A stretch of 64,000 bases of DNA from positions 42,787,741-42,851,740 of the forward strand of contig CM041465.1 in assembly GCA_023213395.1 (NCBI GenBank), written 5' to 3'. Each line of letters begins with the position of its first letter. The stretch's first letter is position 1. This document shows positions 54,643-64,000 of this stretch, piece after piece. This DNA is from Cycas panzhihuaensis. Lineage: Eukaryota; Cycadophyta. A program made the position numbers and the translations under genes. The notes under the pieces were generated by a model. It made no database searches and had not been told where the DNA came from. It saw only the letters and a program-made list of their open reading frames with translations.

Positions 54643-55010
54643 TGTGACGATGTTAATGTCACATGGTCATTTCATGAAGTTAGAATTATATAAAGTCACT
54701 TTTATGTTTATAACTTTAGGATAATGTGACTATGCCTAAGTCACTTAAGTGAAATGACATAAAGTTCATTTCATTGTAATTTCATGTAATCTCATTTGAA
54801 TGTCATTGGGAGGGAAAACTCAAATTCCAAACCCTAATGAGCATCCTCATTATATAAGCTGAAATTACATGGAGAGTGATTATATTCTACACTTCTCCTC
54901 TTTGAGCTTAAGCTATTAGCATTCTCTTGTTGAGTACATTGTGCTTGTCTCCACTATTTGCCATTTGTGTAGTGTTAGTGCACTAGATCCCTAGATCCAT
55001 TCCCTCAACA
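54643..55010 (+). repeat. COP9 3' LTR
   Basis: 368 bp from TGTGACGATG to CCCTCAACA, three substitutions and one base longer than the 5' LTR. The AAATG duplication follows. Confidence 0.95.
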
Positions 55011-55015
55011 AAATG

Positions 55016-55650
55016 TACCTTCCTGGTACCCTTCAGAAATCTATTGGGACACATCGTCAGAAAGAAAGGATTGCTGACAGATCCAGCCAAAGTATCCGCA
55101 ATTTTACACTTTCCTATACCACTCACGAGGAGACAGTTGAAAGGTTTCTTAGGTTTAACTGGATATTGCAGAAAATTCATCAAGGGATATGCATATATAT
55201 TAGGACCCCTGGAGGAATTGTTAAAAAGGAATATTGAATGGGAATGGACGGATGAACAACAGCAAGCATTCGAAGCATTAAAACGAGCCATCATATCAGC
55301 ACCCATACTGCGATTTCTTGATTGGAAGAAAACCTTCTATGTACACGTGGATGCTTCACAATACGCTATTGAATGCGTATTGGCTCAACCCAGTGATGAC
55401 AAGATGGATCATCTGATATACTTCGCAAGTCGGAAACTCACAAAGGCAGAACAAAATTATACCACGACAGAGAGAGAAGCGCTCGGCATGGTGTATGCGC
55501 TGCAGAAATTTTGACACTATTTATTAGCAAACCCATTCTTGTTCTTCGTGGACCACAAGCATTGATGTATCTGGTGAACAAACCAATAATGAGAGGGCGA
55601 ATCAGCAGATGGTTAATGCTGTTTCAAGAATTTTCTTTTAAAATCATCGT
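55016..55650 (+). pseudogene. GYP2 RT thumb and RNase H
   Basis: It resumes GYP2 pol after COP9. GHIVRKKGLLTDPAKVSAIL (about 55045) is the RT connection, then GFLGLTGYCRKFIKGYAYI. RNase H begins near 55330 (FYVHVDASQYAIECVLAQ, with the first catalytic Asp), then YFASRKLTKAEQNYTTTERE (55420) with the Glu-containing helix. A stop at 55512 follows ALQKF. RNase H continues in another frame as LRGPQALMYLVNKPIMRGRI and RWLMLFQEFSFKIIVKPEKA, ending in a PDQLSR motif (about 55678). Confidence 0.9.
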
Positions 55651-57021
55651 GAAACCTGAAAAAGCCCATATTATACCTGATCAATTGTCAAGAATCTCGA
55701 ACGGGGAAAAAGCTACAAGAATACCAGACGACTTTCCAGACGCGGCATTGTTCAGCGTGGAGGCAGTTCCAGCGGACTGGTATGAGGGAATACCAGAATG
55801 CTTAGCGATTGGGGAAGTGCCGGCAGAATTGGACCATACGGAACAACGAAATTTCATCAGAAAAGCAGAACCATATCAATTAATAAACGGAGAATTATAT
55901 AAACTGGGACCAGATGAAGTGTTGCGACGATGCGTCCGACCATATGAGACTAGTCAGATTATGTCCCAAGCACATGAAGGTGTAGCGGGTGGACACATGG
56001 GTAAATTAGCCACATGGAGGAAAATCTTGATGTCTGGATTTTGGTGGCCATCCATGTTCGAAGACGTAAGAAAGTGGATTCAAGCCTACGACTATTGTCA
56101 ACAGGTTGGGAAACCTAATCGATAAGATTTCCGACCCCTACATCCCATTCTACCTCTGGCACCGTTTGAGAAATGGGGACTCGACTTTGTTGGACCAATT
56201 AAACCAGCCGCCCGACGATCGAAAGCCCGATATATCTTAGTGGCAACAGATTATATGACAAAGTGGGTAGAAGCAAGAGCCTTAAGAAAAGCGGATGCGG
56301 AAAGTACAGCCCGATTTCTGTACAAAGTGGTTATTACACGGTTTGGATGCCCTCTGGAAATTGTGAGTGACCAAGGTGCCTATTTTCTGAATCAAACCAT
56401 AGAAATATTGGCATCGGCTTCTATGATAAGCCACTGAAAGTCTACACCATATTACCCAAGGGCAAATGGGCAAGCAGAGAGTTCAAACAAAATAATTGAA
56501 AATTGCTTAAGAAAAAGATGTGACGTCGGTAGATTCGATTGGGACGAGAAACTGCCATCAGTGTTATGGGCATTTAGAACAACTTATAAAAGATCAACTG
56601 GACTCTATTCCACTGCCTACTTACAGAGGCCATTCTTCCGACAGAGTTCGAGATACCAAGCCTACGAACCGCTATTCAGTGTCAATTAGACGACTTTCAA
56701 TCCTTACGACACCGATTGGAAGAATTGGTGCGGTTAGAAGAGAAATGATATATGGCGAAATGGTTGCAAAATATAGAAAAGAGACGACAAAAAGCGTGGC
56801 ATGATTGACATTTACGCAAACCTCAATTTAAAGAAGGTGACCAAGTGTTGCTTTACAACAGCAAGTTCAAGATGCACCCCGACAAACTCAAGATGCGATG
56901 GTTAGGACCTTACATCGCAGAGAAAATCTTCGAGAATGGATCGGTGCAACTACGGGAAATTGATGGGCCGCTACTACCAACTTGGGTGAATGGTAGCAGG
57001 TTGAAACCATATATTGAATAG
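55651..57021 (+). pseudogene. GYP2 integrase
   Basis: The zinc region has AHEGVAGGHMGKLATWRKIL (about 55971) and AYDYCQQVGKPNR (about 56086), where the first Cys of the expected CxxC pair is Tyr. A stop at 56123 follows. The core has LDFVGPIKPA with the first Asp (about 56187), IVSDQGAYFLNQT with the second (about 56359), and GQAESSNKIIENCLRK with the Glu (about 56469). Stops at 56436 and 56687 split it. The C-terminal part includes VLLYNSKFKMHPDKLKMRWL (about 56848) and ends with RLKPYIE and TAG at 57019-57021. No chromodomain is visible. Confidence 0.9.
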
Positions 57022-57853
57022 ATTAGTTTATTAGCCGGATCAACTTGTTGTACTATAGCGCGTTGCATGAAGTTGAGGCAAATCGAATTGCCTTGATACC
57101 GAAATGTGATCCAGTTCGGTATGGAAACAAAATCCAAAAAAAAAAAGAATTTGAAAAACAAGAAAAAACAACCGTAACTCATACCATATACATAAGCAAT
57201 AAGAAGAATCATTAATAACAAGGATATTATCAAGGATAAGAAGGAATTCAGTCAAAAAATCTGATTTTTCCACATGCATACTGGCAAAATACGCTATACG
57301 TACCAGGAAAAGTATGTTACCAGGTATGCACTGTGTAAAATACATTACACATACTAGAAAAGTATGTTATCTGGTATGCACTGTGTAGAATAAGGCAAAA
57401 TACACTTTGCGTACCGAGAAAAGTATGCTATCTGGTACGCACTGTGTAAAACAGGCCAAAATACATTATGTATACCGGAAAAGTATGCTACGGGGTACAT
57501 ATAGTTAAAAAGTGGATAAGTTAACCAGTCTACACTATGCATACTTGAAAAAGTATGCCATCGAAGTACGCATATAAGAAAAGAGTCGAATAAGACAAAA
57601 GTATATATTACGTACCTGCAAGCATTCCCGCGCGGTACGCAACAGGAAATCGAGCATAATTCTGTCCGGATTCTCAACAACAAGCAGCTGAGGAAGGCCC
57701 TTGCGATCCAAGGAGACAGAAGGACGAAATTCAGTCTCAAATCGGTGAGTATAAGTCCAGAAAATAGTGACCATACCAGCAAAGGTACGCACGTAGGGTT
57801 CATATCCATATTCCAGGTTTTTTCGGTTTTCTCTCTGGAATCCCATAGCCAGC
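57022..57853 (+). repeat. GYP2 non-coding interval with tandem repeats
   Basis: Between integrase and the 3' ORF, about 830 bp have no convincing sense frame. Positions 57284-57575 hold about five degenerate copies of a unit of 53-72 bp, mostly 60, containing AAAATAC, then GAAAAGTATGCTA, then GGTACGCACTGTGTA. The words GTACG and GGTACGC continue to recur up to 57800 and again in the GYP2 LTR. The function is unknown. Confidence 0.75.
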
Positions 57854-58902
57854 ATGAGGACAACAGGTTGTCAGGAGACTTTTCTACCCAGATTAAAGAA
57901 AGATCTTGAAGCGTTACCCTCTCAATTTCAGGCAAAGATCAAGCAAGCTGCTTGGGGAGAGTACATATATTATAACCCTATGTACTATGACCCAGAAATT
58001 ATGGAAAGCATTTTAGCAGAATTAGAAAAGGACACGAGCAAAATTAAACTTGATGCAGAGATTGTGCATCTGATAACAGGACTTCCCAACGAAGGGGAAG
58101 TACCCATGGCAACCAAATGCTCAGAAGTGGACCGAGAGCTATGGTTAAAAGAATTCTTCCAAGAAAATACACAACTGACTTCAGGTGGAATCCGTGTGGC
58201 AGACATAAAAGATATCCGATTACAGTGGATAGCCAAAGTTATTAATTCTAGATTTTTGTCAAAGAGGAAATATACATACATTCCAGGGGGAATGATGCCA
58301 ATACCATCAAGATCCGGATGGAGAGAAAATGGATTGGTCGTAATTCTGGCGAGACAACATGCAAAGAAATTCAAGAGATAATGACTCATCCTTTTCGCCA
58401 CCCTTCATTGTTGCTAGCTATCCTGTTTTATCAATGTCCAAATGTACAATTGGTGAAAACAACCACTTCTCCAAAGGAACCCTTAATTAAAAGGTGGGTG
58501 ACTGAATTTTCGGATACAACATAGAATCAAGAAGTGAAAAGGAGGGTGCAGAAGCAAATGAGTAAAGTTCTCAAATGGTTACAGCAAACCCTTGGGACAC
58601 CCATTACTCATCAGGCTAAGTAGACTATCAGGAAAAGTAGCAAAAGAACGAAGGATGAGGAAGAACCAGCTGAGGCAGAAGAAGTGGAACCTTCTTTGGA
58701 AGAATGGGAAGACTTTTCGCCCTTAATGGAAATGAGAGAGACATCAGCACCACCCCCACTGGATAATAAATCCAGTCAGATCATTCAGTTAATTATGGAC
58801 ATGGAAGAAGGGTATAAGGAAGAAATAGCAGCCCTTCAGGAAAAACTTAAAGAAAAAGATGCAATAATTGCCACACTGACCCAAATCAATGAAGAAATTA
58901 CA
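57854..58902 (+). pseudogene. GYP2 3' ORF of unknown function
   Basis: The ATG at 57854 opens 175 codons (MRTTGCQETFLPRLKKDLE), then a frameshift at about 58370 leads into a second frame (THPFRHPSLLLAILFYQC) that runs with two stops (58522, 58621) to 58902. The total would be about 350 residues. I see no signal peptide or transmembrane segment that would support an envelope protein. The C-terminus (MEEGYKEEIAALQEKLKE, then KDAIIATLTQINEEIT) looks like a coiled coil. Its position resembles the extra ORFs of Athila/Tat gypsy elements. I do not recognise the family. Confidence 0.65.
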
Positions 58903-58928
58903 TAGGACAACGGTCAGGGAGCGACTTG

Positions 58929-58944
58929 AGAAGGAGGGGAGGAA
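58929..58944 (+). other. GYP2 purine-rich tract
   Basis: GAGAAGGAGGGGAGGA precedes the 3' LTR. The LTR start is either directly after it (TACCCC, 58945) or at the TGTTGAGCAAGG at 58966. Confidence 0.7.
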
Positions 58945-59839
58945 TACCCCAAATTTTGAAATTTTTGTTGAGCAAGGATGCCCAAACCCTTCATGTTGAC
59001 CTGGGATAGATTTTGGAGCATAATGTGACACGTTGGGCTATGGGTAGACCAAAGAGAGGCTGAGTATCCTTGCATTGTGCAGGTACGGACCGCATGCAAA
59101 GAAGAAGTGAAGAATCCAACATTCTCGGCACGTATGATGTGCATACCAGTAAAGGTACGCAACACGTATCGTACCTCCGTGCGTAATGTAAGCAAACAGG
59201 AATGGTATGCATGAGAAGACTGGACAGAAGGGAGCTTGGGATGACATCAGACGTACGTACGGGCGTATGAATGAGTTAAGACAGCCAGTTAAGGGAACTA
59301 ACCAATGGTTAGGAAGAGGTACGCTCGACTGAAAAGGTACGGTTATGACAGACAGTCATAACCCTTCAGCCAAAGGACACCAAAGGAGCGTATTTATGAG
59401 GCTTCCCAAGGACCATTCGGTTAGGGTGAGAGCCAAAGTATGCCAATACGCATTGGTACGGAGACCAGTACGCATGATAGCAGCCTAAGCCGTGTATTTT
59501 GATGGGTACCTCCTGGGTACACATGTGACAGAGTGAATATATGAGGCTGGAATGCACAGGGAATGCATTCCAACACCTTGTGTAAAAGAACTTATTGCTT
59601 AATAAAATAAGAGTTATGTGGAAATTGTGGATTCTCTGTGTCTGCAAGGATTGAATGTGGAATATGTGCTCATCTCTGTACTGCTGTCTGTCGTTGTGTT
59701 ATAATCATGTAGAAACATTAATAGATCTGTGTGATATATGTGGATAATGATGTTGACTGTGTCCTAAACTAGACTATAACCCATGTAACCTTGATGAGTG
59801 TACCTATCTCACAAGTGTAGTGAGATATTTAAGTCAACA
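58945..59839 (+). repeat. GYP2 3' LTR
   Basis: It ends TTTAAGTCAACA at 59839, where COP8 RT sequence resumes. The last 517 bp match the truncated 5' LTR. GTACG words are frequent (for example at about 59081, 59154 and 59252). The start is uncertain by about 21 bp. Confidence 0.82.
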
Positions 59840-60690
59840 GATTGCAATTAGTCATTCCAAATTTTTCCAACAGATCTTTTATATACTTGCCTTGTGAAAT
59901 GGATATATATTTGTTCTGTTGATTTACTTCCAATCCCAGATAATAGTTGAGGAGGCCAAGATCTGTCATCTCAAATTCTGTTTCCAACTGTTCCTTTATA
60001 TTTGCAATTGATTTGTCATCATTTCCCGTCAATATCATGTCGTCTACATAGACAACAACAAGAGTAACCTGTTCATTCTCCTTTTTTATGTGGAGACTGG
60101 GGTCAGAGCTGCAACATTGGAAACCATTGTTACACATATGTTGATCTAATTTGGCATACCAGGCACGAGGAGCTTGCTTCAAACCATATAATGCCTTTTT
60201 TAATTTGCATACCAAGTGTTCCTGCCCCTTTTTGATATATTCTTCGGGTTGTGTCATATACACATCTTCTTCGAGATCACCGTTCAGAAAGGCACTCTTG
60301 ACATCCAATTAGAAAACATTCCAATTGTACATTGTTGCTAGGGCTATTCGCTTCTTCGTGTTCAATTTGGCCACAGGTGAGAAAGTCTCTTCGAAATCAA
60401 TTCCAGTTGTTTGAGTGTATCCTTTGTCCACTAGGCGAGCCTTATATTTTTCAATTTTTCCATCTGCTCCTTCCTTGATTTTGTATACCCATCTACAGTT
60501 GACCACAGATTTACCAAGAGGAAGTTCTACTAACTCCCAAGTTTGATTTTTGTCAATCGTGCTTATTTCAGCATCCACTGCTTCCTTCCATTGAGATTGG
60601 TATTGGGCTTCTTGAAACGATTGTGGTTCAACCTTTTCGATTAAGGCTTTCAATTTTTGGCCTCTTGTCCTGTGATCCAATGTATTTCCT
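59840..60690 (-). pseudogene. COP8 reverse transcriptase, 3'-truncated
   Basis: The minus strand starts near 60680 with a linker, then WELVELPLGKSVVNCRWV (about 60550), ARLVDKGYTQTTGIDFEE, a stop near 60309 in place of a Gln, then [18 protein letters not shown] (about 60308), YGLKQAPRAWYAKLDQHM (about 60200) and the intact active site VVVYVDDMILTGNDDK (about 60060). DLGLLNYYLGLEVNQ is near 59960. The gene breaks off at 59840 where GYP2 is inserted. The rest of RT and RNase H are not found beyond GYP2. Confidence 0.92.
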
Positions 60691-61600
60691 CCATCTTCAA
60701 TGGTTTTAATAAACCATTTTGGCAGTTTTTCTCATTTTGAGAGCTTGATAAAGGTTCCAGATGTGATTCTGCTTCTTGCATTGTGTTTTCTTCACATGGA
60801 TCTTCATGATGTGAACAGGATGAAAATTCCTCTATAGTGATGTCGGAAACTTCTTCTGCTGGAGTTTCCTTATTTGAATTATCTTTGTCAATGATTTCTA
60901 TTGGAACTTGGGAATCCAAGCTTTTTTCATCAAAAACTACATCTCTACTGATGTATATTTTGTTTGTCTTAGGATCAATGCATTTATAAGCTTTGAAATT
61001 TTTACTGTATCCAATCATGATACATTCTATGCTTTTTGGATCTAATTTTGATCTATTTTTATCTGGTATGTGTACATAAGCTTGGTTGCCAAAAACTTTT
61101 AATGCACTGACATCAGGTTTTACTCCATGCTTTTTCAGTGTCATATCCTCCGTAACTTTGGTGGGGCTTCATTCACAAGATAGCAGGCTGTATTCACCGC
61201 TTCTGCCCAATAAGATTTGGGAACCTGTTTTTCATGCACCATGCTGCGAGCCATCCATCAAGGTTCGATTTTTCCTTTCAGCCACTCCATTTGATTGTGG
61301 AGTATAAGGCGTAGTAACCTGTCTGCGAATTCCATTTCTTTTGCAGAAAATCAAAAATTCATTGGAGATATATTCTCCTCCTCCGTCAGATCTAATACAT
61401 TTGATTTTAGAACCAGATTCAAGTTCAACCTCAGCCTTAAATTCATTAAAGAATTCAAACACTTCTGATTTATTATGCAAAAAATACACCCAGACGTTTC
61501 TGGTGAAATCATCAATAAATGTCAAAAAATACCTACAGCCATTTATAGAAAGTGGTGTAAGTGGTCCGCAGAGATCTGTGTGGATCAATTCTAATTTAGT
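60691..61600 (-). pseudogene. COP8 integrase
   Basis: Reading down from 61588: MIHTDLCGPLTPLSINGCRY has the first catalytic Asp, then FIDDFTRNVWVYFLHNKSEV, IRSDGGGEYISNEF (second Asp, about 61395) and [13 protein letters not shown] (Glu, about 61275). A frameshift near 61245 and a second near 61150 follow. The C-terminal part has FGNQAYVHIPDKNRSKLD (about 61090) and IDPKTNKIYISRDVVFDE (about 60980), then an acidic linker. All three catalytic residues are visible, more than in the related COP3 and COP7 copies. Confidence 0.9.
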
Positions 61601-62470
61601 TTGTGTTCTCTATTTACTTTCTTTGAATGGCAACCTGTGATGTTTCTCGAACTGACACCCTTTGCAGACAAAATTTTTAGAGGATATGTTAGGCAATCCA
61701 AGCACTATGTCATTTTTTTTCATTTTCCTTAAAGTTTCCAATGGAAGATGCCTATACTTCAAATGCCATATTTAATTATCAAAATTTGCAGCAGTACAAG
61801 CTTTTGGATCAGGACAGGGCATTACAGGATCTGCAACAAGTTTATACAGATCATTGTTTCTAGTCCCTTTGGCAATAACTTCCCCATTATTTTTTACATC
61901 CGCTATCAGACAGAGGCCATTTTCATCAAACACTATTTGCAATCCTTTTTTACTGAGTTGTGAGACAGACAAGAGATTCATCTTAAGATCAGGAACCCAT
62001 AGCACATTTCCAATTTTCTTTACATTGCCCTGAACATTAATCGAAATAGTGCCTATTCCTTTGATTTCTAAAGGATATTTGTCACCTAATTCGACTGACT
62101 TATGGACATCATAAGGTTTCAGATTTTCAAACCAGTCATGACGACTTGTCATGTGTTGGGATGCTCCTGAATCAATAAACCAAGTGTCAGTTTCTTTTAG
62201 ACCTGTTGATAGGGCAACTATGAAGGCAGTTTCTTCTTCATCTTCTTCCACCGTTTCTTTGTCAGAAGTTGCCCACAGGTCTTTTCCCTCTCTGAATGTC
62301 CAATCTCCTCTGAGAACATTGATATGGGTAATGACCACCCTATCCACAATGATAACATATTTCAAACATTCTGCAGGTACTAGCAAGGTGTTCAGGTCTG
62401 CCACAATTGAAGCATATCCTGGAATCACGACTTCTACCGCGTCCTCTGTTATCCAGACATCGTCCACGAC
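61601..62470 (-). pseudogene. COP8 protease and GAG-pre-integrase
   Basis: The minus-strand open segment 62467-61772 enters from gag by a frameshift. The protease active site WFIDSGASQHMTSRHDW is intact (about 62190). VGNVLWVPDLKMNLLSVSQL-type sequence follows near 61990. GAG-pre-integrase reaches ACTAANFDN, then a stop near 61772, and the zinc region (about 61745-61610) is broken. Confidence 0.88.
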
Positions 62471-63154
62471 CAGGAGTTCTGGAATTTGGAGTTCGACCTC
62501 TTCCTCGTGATTGGTTTCGTCCTCGCAGTCCCATATTTAATCTGGAAGCGAATGCATCTTCCAGTTCTGATGAATCTTCATAATGCCTATTTCTTTGTTC
62601 CTGTCTAAGTAATATTCCTGTTAGTTCATCAAGAGTCATTGTATTAATTTGATTATTGTTCGTAATTGTGTTGATGGTTATGTCAAAGGTCTTGGGCAGT
62701 TTGCTGGCAACCATATGAACGAGTTCTGAATCGCACGAAATTTCTCCGGACTCATTAGATCATTTCTAAGAGAAGTTACCTTATGTATAAATTTTGTCAC
62801 TGTGTCATGATCTCTCATGTACAATTTATATAATTCTTCTTTCAAGACAAATATTCAGGCCTTATTCTTTTGACGAAATAAAATTTCAAAGCATTTCCAA
62901 ATGCTTGAAGTAGAAGTTGATTTATCAATATATACCAACAAGGAATCGGCTACAGAGAGTTTGAGAATAATAACACCCACATTATCCCTTTCTAACCAGC
63001 TAGATAAAGTAGCACTAGCATCATCTCGTGCGGCCCAAGAGCAATATTCCAAACGTTTACGTACGAGAAGGGTTTCAATTTTAATTTTCCATATGTGATA
63101 GTTTCCTTCTGTGAGTTTGTCTTGTTCTGACAGACCAACCAGAGGTGAGGCCAT
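62330..63154 (-). pseudogene. COP8 gag
   Basis: The ATG at 63154 begins MASPLVGLSEQDKLTEGN. The core has DKSTSTSSIWKCFEILF (about 62930), then a stop-rich interval to 62714. The open part 62714-62340 has VASKLPKTFDITINTITNNN, an Arg- and Gly-rich stretch, CFNCGRPEHLASTC (ligands intact, Glu before His) and the start of a second knuckle, CYHCG, at a frameshift. The same layout is seen in COP3 and COP7. Confidence 0.88.
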
Positions 63155-63811
63155 GATTGACAGTGTAAAATAGTTTTGGATAGTACTTGACCGTACAACT
63201 ATACGGATTTCTGTACAAACCCTAAGTGTACGGACTAGCGCAAAAAATACCTCAAAAGGAGCATCTTTCAAACGCTTACCAAGATCTGAAGGTATTTTTC
63301 CGAAATCTGTTCTCAAATGAGAGAAATCTGGCTTCGAGTGAAAACGGGGGCAGCTAGGGTTTTTAATATTTTCTTAAAAATCTTCAAGAAAAAGTCATGA
63401 AATCCGTTTGAACTTGAAAGCAATCTGTTTGAAATGAAGATACAAAGATATTAAGTCCAGAAATACCCGGATTTATGCCTAGATTTAAGAGAAATTCGAG
63501 TTTCCCTTTCAAACCCGGCGCAGACTGGTAATCGCCTAATTTGGCCCCCGAAACGGCACCTGATTGCTTCGATGCAGAAGAGAAAATTGCTAAGCTCCTC
63601 GAGATCTACTTGCACGTCAATTTTCGTCTCAATCCGACCACTTCGAAATTTTCTCGTCCGTACGGTTCCGTACAAGTCTGTACACGGTCATTAAATGCCT
63701 TGATCAGTGCATGGAGAGCCTCCGTAACTTGTCTCCTGAAGACCTTTGACCTTTTCACAGAACAACATTCTTTTCGTTCAAGCAGTTAGGCCTAAACCTG
63801 CTCTGATACCA
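63155..63811 (-). other. COP8 leader and primer binding site
   Basis: On the minus strand the leader starts with TGGTATCAGAGC (63811-63800), the exact tRNA-Met primer site, directly after the LTR. It then carries CGTAC and GTACGG words at about 63660-63685 and 63190-63230. No coding frame is credible. Confidence 0.85.
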
Positions 63812-63999
63812 TGTTGAGATTAGGTTTAGGAGACAGAAGACTGATGAGATAACGTGATAGTCTTTATTGAGAGAATGATGTTCTTAAATACAAAGGAAAA
63901 TGGTAAATCATATAACTTGACGGTTAACCAACCTATTAACTAAGTAACTAACTACTTATATTAAATACATAATTAGAGGTAAAACATTACCTCTCAACA
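63812..63999 (-). repeat. COP8 5' LTR
   Basis: The minus strand starts TGTTGAGAGGTAATG at 63999 and ends CTAATCTCAACA at 63812, 188 bp, with TG and CA ends. It resembles the COP7 LTR start (GAGGTAATGTTTTA). Only one base of flank remains in the window. Confidence 0.92.
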
Positions 64000-64000
64000 C

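Larger units (their letters stand above)
48391..55010 (+). mobile_element. COP9: Ty1/copia element inside GYP2
   Basis: COP9 is a 6.6-kb plus-strand copia element with 367-368 bp LTRs that differ at three positions and one indel. The perfect duplication AAATG occurs at 48386-48390 and 55011-55015, and removing COP9 restores GYP2 RT in frame. It has a primer site, leader, gag, protease, integrase, RT, RNase H, a conserved 3' non-coding block and a purine tract. It is a relative of COP4. Despite the young LTRs, only RT is largely open. Confidence 0.95.
42342..59839 (+). mobile_element. GYP2: Ty3/gypsy element with unusual spacer and 3' ORF
   Basis: GYP2 is a plus-strand gypsy element: truncated 5' LTR, primer site, gag with zinc knuckles, protease, a spacer with gag-like repeats, RT, RNase H, integrase, a repeat-rich non-coding stretch, an extra ORF, a purine-rich tract and a 3' LTR. 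The protease style (ALLGRPWL), Asp-tRNA-like primer site and extra ORF after integrase suggest the Athila/Tat group, which is an inference. It contains a solo LTR and COP9. It is inserted in COP8 RT. Stops and frameshifts make it inactive. Confidence 0.9.
42248..63999 (-). mobile_element. COP8: Ty1/copia element containing GYP2
   Basis: COP8 is a minus-strand copia element whose 5' LTR is at the right end (63812-63999). It reads gag, protease, integrase and most of RT down to 59840, where GYP2 begins. Left of GYP2 only 94 bp of its 3' LTR remain (42248-42341); the rest of RT, RNase H and part of the LTR are missing. The base after the right end (C at 64000) fits the left flank CTAAT, but the window stops there. 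It belongs to the two-knuckle family. Confidence 0.88.

Noticed and set aside
57284-57575. Regular repeats considered as a CRISPR array
   Set aside because: The units are degenerate over their whole length with no conserved repeat and unique spacer pattern, and the context is a plant retroelement.
57354-57935. Minus-strand ORF of 193 residues upstream of the GYP2 3' ORF
   Set aside because: It is antisense to the tandem repeats and the start of the 3' ORF; its apparent hydrophobic repeats come from the 60-bp units.
57854-58902. 3' ORF of GYP2 as a retroviral envelope gene
   Set aside because: Position fits, but no signal peptide, transmembrane anchor or cleavage site is visible, so I call it an ORF of unknown function.
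1-64000. Integrated pararetrovirus or LINE sequences
   Set aside because: All RT domains seen are copia or gypsy with LTRs; no movement protein, coat protein or LINE endonuclease motif was found.

Overview
This window looks like intergenic DNA from a large-genome land plant. Everything I can recognise is LTR-retrotransposon sequence: Ty1/copia and Ty3/gypsy gag, protease, integrase, reverse transcriptase and RNase H, with plant-type primer binding sites complementary to initiator tRNA-Met. I found no host gene, tRNA, rRNA or CRISPR array. The density of old, broken, mutually nested elements suggests a conifer or other gymnosperm, but that is an inference and nothing here identifies the species.

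Layout. COP1 (1-1908, +) is the 3' part of a copia element with its 3' LTR. COP2 (about 1909-18840, -) is a copia element split at 3831/16208 by COP3 (3832-16207, +). COP3 is split near its stop codon by COP4 (8092-15978, -; duplication TTAAC). COP4 carries a 322-bp TRIM element (12106-12427; duplication AAGTC). From 18841 to 21675 lie LTR-like debris, a minus-strand element with no visible pol, and a second TRIM-like unit. GYP1 (21676-29510, -) is a gypsy element whose RT is split by COP5 (23799-26731; duplication GACTA). COP5 is a single LTR with an inverted piece of its own family inside it. Two more LTRs lie at 29511-30395. COP6 (30412-41975, +) contains COP7 (34583-39755, +; duplication GAAAC). 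COP8 (42248-63999, -) contains the gypsy element GYP2 (42342-59839, +), which contains a solo LTR (43501-44132; duplication AATAC) and the copia element COP9 (48391-55010, +; duplication AAATG).

Families. COP1, COP5 and COP6 share an LTR of about 545 bp. COP2, COP3, COP7 and COP8 share an LTR of about 190-200 bp, a purine tract reading AAGAGAGGG, and a gag with two CCHC zinc knuckles. COP4 and COP9 share a gag type, one zinc knuckle and a three-copy motif in the 3' non-coding region. GYP1 is a gypsy element of ordinary gag-PR-RT-RH-IN order. GYP2 has a large spacer between protease and RT containing two gag-like repeats, plus an extra ORF after integrase.

No element has an intact gag-pol, so none should be autonomous. 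The most interesting points are the GYP2 gag-like module, the inverted COP5 composite, a perfect 63-bp inverted repeat reaching the COP7 primer binding site, the two miniature elements, and signs that COP4 and COP9 were already defective when they last moved.
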